A model generated the notes under the pieces. The model saw nothing but the letters and a program-made list of their open reading frames with translations, was not told the origin of the DNA and made no database searches. From Chrysophaeum taylorii (Eukaryota > Sar > Pelagophyceae > Pelagomonadales > Pelagomonadaceae): a stretch of DNA of 64,000 nt. Numbering within the stretch: the stretch's first letter is position 1; the number at the start of each line of letters is the position of its first letter. The translations under genes were made by a program, and so were the position numbers. Of the stretch, positions 56,710 through 64,000 are shown in pieces. The stretch spans positions 124,001-188,000 of the forward strand of contig JAQMWT010000021.1 of NCBI GenBank assembly GCA_029834535.1, in the 5' to 3' direction.

Positions 56710-59700
56710 CTAGTCTGAGTCGACTGGGGGGGTAGGAGGACACCTCCGGAGAATAAGGATGAGGTGGAGGTAGAGGACGTAGACGAGGGCGCAGACGAAT
56801 CGCACCGACAGCTCGGGTGGTCTGTCCCCAAGGACAACGAGCGCACATGGGCACCGGCGCCGAAGCTGGGTCCAGATCGGGTCGAGGTGGAGCCGACGCT
56901 TCTTCGCATCGTCGTCGTCGTCGGTGTCCTCCTCGAGATGCGGGCGGCCGCCTTCGAGGTCCTCCACCTTGGAGACGGCGGCGGCGGTGTCGGGGGGACG
57001 CCGCTGGCGACCCTGGCCATCTTCCGCGCGCTGATGAAAGCGGGCGGCGAAAGTCGCGTCCGCAACCTGCGAGGACATACGACGCCGTCTCCTCCAGGAA
57101 AACACACCTTGGCCTCGAGTTGTTGCGCGAGTTCCTCGGCCGCGAGGCGCGCTCGCTTTTCCCTGTCGAGGTCCGCGCGGAGTTCGTCTTCGACGAGCTC
57201 GGAGAGCGGGCCCTTGGGTTCGATCTGAAGTCGCGGGAGTTCGTCGAGGCGCTGCACGGCGGCGTCGCGCTCCTGGGCGACGCTGTCGGCGAGCTTGAGA
57301 GCTTTCGCGGCGCGGTCCTCGGCGTCCTGGAGGTCGAGGCGCGCCCTGTCGCCGACGCGTTTGACGGCCTCGACCTCGCGTATCTTGGCGAGACGAGCTG
57401 CGTCCTCGAGCGCCCGCGCCGCGTCCTCGTCGCGCTGAGCGAGGGCGCTGTGCAGCCGGCGCGATGCCTCCTCGAGCGCAGCCTCGGCTGCCGCCCCGGC
57501 CGCCGCGAGCTCGTCGCGCAGCGCCGTCGCGTCGGTCGCGAGTCTTGCCTCGCGTTCGCGCGCCCGCGACTCGTCGAGCCGCGTCGCCGCGACGGCCGCG
57601 GCGAGCTCGGCCCGCGCGGCGGCCGAGGCTGCGCGCTCCTCGCGTACGGCGGTCTCGAGCCCCGCGGCCTCGGCCCGCAGCCGCTCGAGATCGGCGTCGA
57701 GTTGTGCTTTAGTACCGTCGTCCGCCGCCGCGGCCTCCAGCTGCTCGCGTAGAGTCGCACACTCGCGCCGCGCCGCCGCCGCGGCCTCGACCGCGCTGTC
57801 GCGTTCGCGGCTCGCCTCGACAGCGCGCTCGTTCGCAGCCCCCACCTTCTTCGCCGCCTCGTCTTGCGCGTGCTTGAGCGCCGCCGACGCGCGCGTCGCC
57901 GCACGCTTCGCCACCTCTTCCGATTCCTCGCGCGCCGCCTCCACCTCGCCCCGCAACTGGTTGCGCTCGGCCACGCTTCCCTCGAGCTCGCGACGCAGCT
58001 CGTCTGCGGCGGCGTTGCGCACTTCCACCTCGAACTCCCTGCGCGCCGCCTCGTGCTCGCGGAGGAGCCGCGTCTCTTGCTGCTGCAGCGCCATCTCCAG
58101 CGCCTCCTCGTGCTCCCGGAGGAGCCGCGTTTCGAGGGCATCCTTTGCCCTCTCGAGAGCACTCTGCTGCTCCTGCCTCGCTTTTTCTAAAGCAACTCGG
58201 TGCTTGGAGTCGAGCTCTGCGGCGACGTGTTGTCTCGCCTTCTCCAAAGCAACTCGGTGCTTGGAGTCGAGCTCTGCGGCGACGTGTTGTCTCGCCTTCT
58301 CCAAAGCAACTCGGTGCTTGGAGTCGAGCTCTGCGGCGACGTGTTGTCTCGCCTTCTCCAAAGCAACTCGGTGCTTGGAGTCGAGCTCTGCAGCGACGTG
58401 TTGTCTCGCCTTCTCCAAAGCAACTCGGTGCTTGGAGTCGAGCTCTGCGGCGACGTGTTGTCTCGCCTTCTCCAAAGCAACTCGGTGCTTGGAGTCGAGC
58501 TCTGCCTCAACTCCTCGTTTCGCCTCCTCTAACGCAACTCGGTGCTTGGAGTCGAGCTCTGCCGCAACTTCTCGCCTCGCCTTCTCTAAAGCAACTTGGT
58601 GCTGGGAGTTGAGCTCTGCCTCAACTTCTTGTCTCGCTTTCTCCAGAGCAACTTCGTGCTCAGCAGCGACCTCACCTCTCGCCTTGGCGGCCACAGAGCG
58701 CTCGGCGTCGACGTCGCGCGTCGCCATCTCGGCTCGGACGCGAGTTTCGACTTCCAGTCGAGCACTCGCGACAGTCGCTTCGTAGTCCCTGCGGAGCTGC
58801 GATTCCAAATCACGCTGAGCCTCGGCGTGCTCGTCATGGATCTCATCGAGGGCTGCCGCATGCTCGCCGCGTAACTGGGCGGCGGCGTCCTCTCTTGCTG
58901 CCTCCAAAGCTGCGGCGTGTTCGGCGCGCAGCCCCTCTTCGAGGTCCAGCCTAGCTTTGTCCTGCGTCGCCGCGTGCTCGGCGCGGAGCCTCGCTTCCCC
59001 AGCTCTCGCCGCCTCCAGAGCTGCCTCGTGGTCACGACGTAGCCTCGACTCCACCTCGCGTCTCGCCGCCGCCAGCGCCGCCTCGTTGTCGGCGCGAAGC
59101 CTCGCGACCTCCTCGAGGTGCTCGGCGCGCAGACTTTCCTCCATGCCGCGGAGCGCTAGGACGCGGTCCGACCGGAGCTCCTCGAGCTCTTCGTCGTGCT
59201 CGGCCTTCAAGCGCGTCTCGAGGTCCTGGCGGGCGCGGAGCTGTTCGCGGAGCGCGGCGAGCTGCGTAGACTCGTCGCCTCGCGACCCCCGTCGCAGCTC
59301 GTCGCGCGCCGACTCGGCGTCGGCGCCGGCGAGCTGCACGCGGTTCTTGGCCGCCTTGAGTTTGTCCTCGAGCATCCGGTACCGCGCGACGAGGTCCCGG
59401 AGCTTCGCGTCCTTCTCGCTGCTCGCCTTGCGGGCGGCCTCGAGCTCGGCCTCGCGGGCGGCATCGAGCTCGCCTCGCCCTCGCCGCGCAGCTCGCAACT
59501 CGCCCTCCGCGCCGCGAAGCCGCCCCGCGACCTCTGCCTTGGCTGTCTCCATCGTGCGATACCTTTCAGCGAGCTCAGCCTTGTCGGCCTCGTGAGCCGC
59601 AACCAGCCGCCGCAACTTGGCCACCTCGGTGTCCTCGTTCGCATCCTCGTCCTCCAGCCGGTGCAGTTCTTCGTCCAGCCCCTCGTCCTCCTCCTCCACC

Positions 59701-59816
59701 TCCTGATCGGGGTCGATGATCCGATCGATATTGTCCAGGGCAGCCGCCGCCCGCGACCCGAGCTTGGCGGCCCGCTTGACGGCCGTCTCCCGCAGGTCAC
59801 TGATTCTACCCCACAT
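56710..59816 (-). CDS. Golgin-84-like tail-anchored coiled-coil protein, two exons
   Basis: Exons 59816-57108 and 57066-56710; a 41-nt intron (donor GTGTGT, acceptor CTCGCAG) joins QLEAK to VADATFAARFHQRAEDG; 1021 residues. Without splicing the tail would be an arginine/serine-rich nonsense end. After an N-terminal helix and acidic segment, about 800 residues are near-continuous coiled coil. The last ~70 residues read DPIWTQLRRRCPCALVV, then SVRFVCALVYVLYLHLILIL: the 'LRR.P.AR..f..Y...LHL' tail with one TM that is characteristic of golgin-84 and its plant relatives. Golgin-84 tethers vesicles at Golgi rims and binds Rab1/CASP. The middle contains a 57-bp tandem repeat. Confidence 0.75.
58185..58650. 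repeat. 57-bp coding tandem repeat in the golgin coiled coil
   Basis: About eight units of 57 bp encode the 19-residue block VALEKARQHVAAELDSKHR on the minus strand. The central five are almost identical; the flanking ones are diverged (VEAELNSQHQ, GVEAELDSKH). Nineteen residues do not fit whole heptads, so each unit adds a small register shift to the coiled coil. Confidence 0.95.
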
Positions 59817-59858
59817 CGCAGCACGGCCACAACGGATTCCGTTTTACGAACATTATTA

Positions 59859-60395
59859 TTAGTCGGCTTCTTCCTCCTCCTCTCCGGGGTCTCCGAGTAG
59901 AGAAACGAGGCGCGCGAGGGCTTCGGTGCAGGCGTGAGCGATGTCAACCTTGGCCTCGAGGAAGCAGACGCGCGCGAAGAGGCGCATCTTAGCGACGCTG
60001 TGGCGGCCCTTGGCTTTCTCTATTCGACGCATGCGCGTCCAGAGCTGGGCGTCGGTCATCGTCCGCACGCGCATGAGGGTGTGCGCGTAGGAAGCGGTCC
60101 CCACGATCGACGACCGCCCTTGCTGCCCCGCCCATCGTTCGTGGACCTCCTGCTCGCGCGCGTGCGCCTCGTCACCAGCCCCCTCTTCTTCTGGCGCCGC
60201 AGCAACCCCCGCCAGGCGTTTCGAGCGTCGCGTCGCTTCTCGCGGGGTCTCCTGGGCCACCCGTTTCTTCGGTGCCTTCTTTTGGTGCAGCCGGACATCC
60301 TCGTCCTCGAGCCCAAGTGCGCGCATGACGGCGCGGTTCCTCTCGATGTTCGCCAACCGCAGCAGCTCGTACTCGGACAGCTCGCGGGTGCTCAT
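59859..60395 (-). CDS. Short basic protein with WDR76-type N-terminal motif
   Basis: ATG at 60395, 178 residues. It starts with STRELSEYELLRLANIERN then RAVMRALGLEDEDVRLHQKK and, later, RRSKRLAG. This 'YE..RL.NI.RN...l..LGL ... RRS.RL' pattern heads WDR76-type and other chromatin-related proteins in plants and protists. The C-terminal half is helical (TLMRVRTMTDAQLWTRMRRI, RLFARVCFLEAKVDIAHACT) with an acidic end; no WD repeats follow. Probably nuclear. Upstream of, and co-oriented with, the golgin gene (42 bp). Confidence 0.65.
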   Translation of the reverse strand: MSTRELSEYELLRLANIERNRAVMRALGLEDEDVRLHQKKAPKKRVAQETPREATRRSKRLAGVAAAPEEEGAGDEAHAREQEVHERWAGQQGRSSIVGTASYAHTLMRVRTMTDAQLWTRMRRIEKAKGRHSVAKMRLFARVCFLEAKVDIAHACTEALARLVSLLGDPGEEEEEAD

Positions 60396-60664
60396 TTTTC
60401 GAAACTATGACCCTTATTTCATTGCTGTGTGGTTTGACGCCAACCTCTTGCTTGTGGTGGGTGGGGTTTAGGCATATCATCAGGAGGGATATGTTGCAAC
60501 AACAAAGGACGAACGGCTAGCGTCTCGTCTCGTTCGTTCCGAAAAGCCTGATGATGAGATGGTGCACATCGACGTCTCGGGGAATGCCAGCAAGGCCAAG
60601 GCTGACGTCGTCCGAGGTGGTGGGCAGTTAGAATTATGCTGTTCCCTCGATTAAACAACACAAC
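60396..60664. other. Short intergenic region
   Basis: 269 bp between two minus-strand genes, serving as promoter for the WDR76-motif protein and 3' flank of the TBC1D31-like gene. No coding support. Confidence 0.4.
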
Positions 60665-63600
60665 TCATGTTGTCGTCGTCGTCGTCGAAGCGGGTGTGTT
60701 TTTGGTTTCGTCCGCGCTTAGGACGGTGCGCGCCCGGGAGATGAGGGCGTCGAGGTCGGCGAGGTCGAGGCTCGCGTCGGTATCCTCGAGGGGTTGGGGC
60801 GGCGGTTCCTCGGGGCGGTCGTCGAGGAGCACCGGCTCGTCGGGGGCGATGGCGGCGACGGCGGCGCGCTGGGCGTCGCGCCAGTCGTCCGCGAGTCTGC
60901 CGTCGTCGTCGAGGCTCCTCGAGACGGCCGCTTGAAGCGCGCGGTCGGCGTCGAGCTTCCTCTCGGCGTCGCGGACGTCGGCAGCCCGGACGATCGCGTC
61001 GACCCGAGCTTCGTGAATCGCACGGTCCATCTCGCGCGCCTCGTCGTTTTCGGCTCGCCTCGCCTCGAGCGCCGCCCGCTCGGCGCCGTCCAGAAGAGCC
61101 CGGCGGTCGGAGGCCTCGCGGTGGTGGACGGCGCGGCGGTCTCGCGTCGCGCGCGCGGCGGCGTCGAGCGCGTCGACCGCCTCGCGAGCCGCGGTTCTCG
61201 CCGCGTTCCGGTCGAGGTCGGCGTCGCGGCGAGCCTCGAAAGCGCGCCGGGCGTCGCGAGCGGCGTCGTCGGCCGCGCGGTCGGCGTCGCGCTTGAGCTG
61301 GGCCTCGAGAAATGCCCGGGCGGCGGCGCGCCGCGCCGCGTCGACCTCGCGGTCGGCGTCGGCGCGGTCGGCTCGTAGATTCCGGCGTCTCCGCGCCTCG
61401 AGGTCGGAGGCGTCCTCGGTCGCGCGGCGCGCCGCGTCGCGCGCCGCCTCGAGGTCTAAAAGGCGCGCGCGGTGCGCGATGTCGTCGGCGAGTTTTTTTT
61501 CGCGAGCCTCGCGCTCGATCGAGTCGCGCGCCGCCGCGACCCGCTCGGCAGCCTGAAACTCGAGGCTCGCGACGCGCTCTCTGTCTCGCGCGTCGCGGAG
61601 CGACGCTTCGAGGCGTTGCTCCGTCGCGCTCGCCTCGGCCGCCGCGCGCTTGGCCGCGAGGTCGCGGCGGCGGCGCGCGGCTTCGAGGGCGTCTTTCGCG
61701 CGCGCCTCGGCCTTCCCGACCGCCTCGAGGCGGCGCGCGAGGGCCGCCGCGCTCACTTCTGCCTCGACGGCCCTGCGCCGCGCGTCCGCGTCGGCCGCGC
61801 GCCGCGCGGCGGCGTCCTCGGCGATCGCCGTCGCCGCCTCGGTCGCCGCGAGGTCCCGGGCAGCCCTCGCCGCGTCTCGCGCGAGGCTCGACGAGATCTC
61901 GTCGAGGGCGCGCGCCTCGCGGGCTCGCGCGGCCTCGATCTCTATTTTCTCGCGCTCGGCGCGCGCGAGATTAATCGTAGCCGCGGGGTACGCGCTCATC
62001 GCCGGGTAGCACGCCGAAGGGCCTTCTTCGTCGTCGCGCGGCATGGGGAAGGGGAAGGCGCGAGCCCGGCGCGCCGCGTCCTCCGCGATCGCCGCGAGGC
62101 CCCCGTCGAGGTCCGGGATGCCGTTCGCGAGCCGCGAGAGTGTCGCGTCGGCCCTCGTCGCGGCCTCGAGCCTTCGGAGCGTCGCGAGGAAGTAATCGCT
62201 TTTGGCCGCCGCGCTCGGGGTCGTCGGCCGCCGGACCACCTCCTCGAGGAGTTCGACTTTGGACGCGCAGGCCGCGACGGCGTCGGCGCGAGTCTTGATC
62301 AACGCGACGGGCGCGAGCGTCAGGAGCCGCGCGCCCGCGTCGGGTCCGGCCGACAGCACCGCGTCCGCGAACCGCAGCCAGGCCCCCTTTGGCAACACCT
62401 CGCTCAGCAAAGACCGCATCATCGGCCAGGCCCACTCCTGGGGGGTCGCGTCGAGGTTGACGCGCAGCACCTTGCCGACAGGCGTGAGTCTGTCGGCGAG
62501 CTCCTGAACGCACGCGAGCGCGGGGAGCGGCGCCTCTGGCCAGCACGAGAGCCAGCCGCGCGCGAACTTCGCCAGGATCGTCGCGCACGCCTCGAACGCG
62601 CACACCTCGTCGCTCCCGAACACCTGGACAACAGGGTAGGCCGCGCTCGCGACCCACTCGGCCTCGGCGAGCGCGGGACACCATCGCCCGAGCGCGCGCA
62701 CGACGCGACGCGCGCGACGCGCGTCCCGCGAGTCTCCGAGCTTGGCGACCCGACGCTCGGCGGCCGCTACTCCCTCGCCAACCGACACGAGCTCGGAGTA
62801 CGCCGCGTCCCGCTCGGGCAGCCCCAGCAGGAGTCGCCAGATCAGCGACCGATACCGCGGCGGATACTCGCCGTGCTCGGCGAGCACGTATCGCAGCCGC
62901 GCCGGCGTCAGCCAGGTGTTCGTCTTCGAGTCCAGCCGCGAGACGCGGTGCAGGGGCGCCGCCTTTTTTCTGGAGGCTTCGGCATCTTCTTCTTCTTCTT
63001 CTTCTTCTTCTTGAGGAGGCGTTGGCTCTTCCGCATCTTCTTCTTCTTCTTCTTCTTCTGGTGCCGCGGCGGCTGGCTTCCTTTTTTTGGTCTGCTTCTT
63101 CCTCTCGAGCGGCGGGGCTCGCGGGACGGACACGACCGTCTTCCGGCGCGCGACACTCTTTGTTGCCGTGAACTCGGGGGCGTGGTGGCGCGCGACGCGC
63201 AGGTCCACGTAGAGGAGGCTGCCGTCGCTGGTCGCGACGGCGAGCTTGTCGTTCCGGCAGGCAAAGGCGACGGCCTTGGCGGTCGGCGCGACCTCGAAAC
63301 GCGGTTCTAGCTTATTTCTCGAGTCCTTCGTATTGAACGCGACCAGTCTGCCGTCGTCGAAGAGACACAGAAGCTCGTGGGGCTTGTGCCAGTCGAGCTG
63401 GAGAACCCCCGAGACGACAACGTGGCGCGCCACGAGGCGTTCGGAGGCGAGGTCCCACGCGAAGAGGCCCGCGCCCGCGGCCGCGACCGAGCCGCCGCCC
63501 GGCCGGCCGGCGAGGCACCGCAGCGGCTGTCTCGCGGCGTGCGGGAGAAAGAGCCGCTCGCAGGCGTCGAGGGTCTCGGTCGCGTAGCACACCATCGTCG

Positions 63601-64000
63601 CGTCGACCGCCAGCACGCAGAGCCGCGCGCCGTCGGATACGAACCTCGCCGCGACAAAGTCGGCGGCGTCGCGTCGTCGAGAGATCGAATTGAGCTTGGT
63701 CCACGACCCCAAGTCCCAGAGGCTCGCGGCCTCGCGGCTCGCCGAGGCAACCAGCTCGTTGTGAACATCGAGGCTCGCGATCGGCCCCTTGTGCGCGCCG
63801 CGGATGCGTGCGACCTCGAAACTTCGGACGACGTCGAACGCGACGAGCGACCGAGAAGACCGCGCCGCCGCCGCGATCGCGACGACAAGCTGCGAGGATC
63901 CCGCGAACGCTGCCGCCGAGCACGTGCCGATGGTCGCGAGCCGCCGGTACTCCCCCCCGCGAACGCTGATCACGTACACGTCGCCGCGCTCGTCGACAGC
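60665..64000 (-). CDS. TBC1D31: TBC1D31-like WD40-TBC-coiled-coil protein, truncated by the right edge
   Basis: The frame is open to base 64000 (AVDERGDVYVISVRGG), so the N-terminus is missing; about 1111 residues are visible, with TGA at 60665-60667. WD40 repeats come first (IRGAHKGPIASLDVHNELVA, REAASLWDLGSW, GVLQLDWHKPHELLCLFDDG, DKLAVATSDGSLLYVDLR). A Lys/Glu low-complexity linker precedes a TBC (Rab-GAP-like) domain: YPPRYRSLIWRLLLGLPERD, VVQVFGSDEVCAFEACATIL and QEWAWPMMRSLLSEVLPKGA, closely following TBC1D31. The usual catalytic Arg and Gln fingers are not evident, as in TBC1D31 itself. The last ~450 residues are Ala/Arg-rich coiled coil. TBC1D31 is a centriolar-satellite/cilium protein, suggesting the organism has a flagellated stage. 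Confidence 0.8.
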   Translation of the reverse strand, partial: AVDERGDVYVISVRGGEYRRLATIGTCSAAAFAGSSQLVVAIAAAARSSRSLVAFDVVRSFEVARIRGAHKGPIASLDVHNELVASASREAASLWDLGSWTKLNSISRRRDAADFVAARFVSDGARLCVLAVDATMVCYATETLDACERLFLPHAARQPLRCLAGRPGGGSVAAAGAGLFAWDLASERLVARHVVVSGVLQLDWHKPHELLCLFDDGRLVAFNTKDSRNKLEPRFEVAPTAKAVAFACRNDKLAVATSDGSLLYVDLRVARHHAPEFTATKSVARRKTVVSVPRAPPLERKKQTKKRKPAAAAPEEEEEEEDAEEPTPPQEEEEEEEEDAEASRKKAAPLHRVSRLDSKTNTWLTPARLRYVLAEHGEYPPRYRSLIWRLLLGLPERDAAYSELVSVGEGVAAAERRVAKLGDSRDARRARRVVRALGRWCPALAEAEWVASAAYPVVQVFGSDEVCAFEACATILAKFARGWLSCWPEAPLPALACVQELADRLTPVGKVLRVNLDATPQEWAWPMMRSLLSEVLPKGAWLRFADAVLSAGPDAGARLLTLAPVALIKTRADAVAACASKVELLEEVVRRPTTPSAAAKSDYFLATLRRLEAATRADATLSRLANGIPDLDGGLAAIAEDAARRARAFPFPMPRDDEEGPSACYPAMSAYPAATINLARAEREKIEIEAARAREARALDEISSSLARDAARAARDLAATEAATAIAEDAAARRAADADARRRAVEAEVSAAALARRLEAVGKAEARAKDALEAARRRRDLAAKRAAAEASATEQRLEASLRDARDRERVASLEFQAAERVAAARDSIEREAREKKLADDIAHRARLLDLEAARDAARRATEDASDLEARRRRNLRADRADADREVDAARRAAARAFLEAQLKRDADRAADDAARDARRAFEARRDADLDRNAARTAAREAVDALDAAARATRDRRAVHHREASDRRALLDGAERAALEARRAENDEAREMDRAIHEARVDAIVRAADVRDAERKLDADRALQAAVSRSLDDDGRLADDWRDAQRAAVAAIAPDEPVLLDDRPEEPPPQPLEDTDASLDLADLDALISRARTVLSADETKNTPASTTTTTT

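Noticed and set aside
61472-63310. 612-codon plus-strand frame opposite the TBC1D31-like gene
   Set aside because: Arg-rich antisense shadow of the coiled coil.

Overview
This is a gene-dense, GC-rich nuclear segment from a eukaryote, most likely a photosynthetic stramenopile; a pelagophyte-like alga fits best, but the exact lineage is inference. Eukaryotic markers are clathrin heavy chain, ribosomal protein eS25, a golgin-84-type protein, a synergin-type clathrin accessory protein, a TBC1D31-like protein and a Shaker-type K+ channel with ankyrin repeats. A secondary plastid is suggested by a GMC enzyme with the two diagnostic residues of algal fatty acid photodecarboxylase behind a signal-like leader, and by a small protein with a signal peptide followed by a twin-arginine thylakoid-lumen signal. 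Introns are few and tiny (37-56 nt). Most genes are a single exon, and neighbours are often head-to-head with only about 90-330 bp between start codons.

Layout. 1-4.2 kb: a left-truncated GNAT/PHD chromatin protein, a protein with an SH2-like N-terminus and an ERI1-type exonuclease. 4.2-6.8 kb: gene-poor, with decayed sequence. 6.8-9.2 kb: a small Cys-rich protein and an LRRC40-like protein. 9.2-11 kb: repeats. 11-20.6 kb: the photodecarboxylase-like enzyme, an NYN nuclease, a coiled-coil protein and clathrin heavy chain. 20.6-22.4 kb: repeats and a possible broken gene. 22.4-24.5 kb: a UGSC-family selenoprotein with an in-frame TGA and a SECIS-like hairpin, then eS25. 25-34 kb: a PDZ protein, the five-exon synergin-like gene and the K+ channel. 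34-39.5 kb: a sulfatase, the lumenal protein and a membrane glycoprotein. 39.5-43 kb: gene-poor. 43-51 kb: a membrane-anchored molybdo-flavoenzyme, two uncharacterised proteins and a secreted vWD-like protein. 51-64 kb: an LRR protein, a STAS-like protein, the golgin, a short basic protein and a right-truncated TBC1D31-like gene.

Three genes belong to one trafficking theme (clathrin heavy chain, the synergin-like accessory protein, the golgin), but nothing shows that their closeness is functional. The most notable item is the selenoprotein: the TGA sits exactly where the family's U/C-G-S-C motif is expected, the reading frame continues for 83 codons in family-like sequence, and a hairpin with the SECIS quartet lies just after the final stop. 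No tRNA, rRNA, CRISPR array or intact mobile element was recognised.
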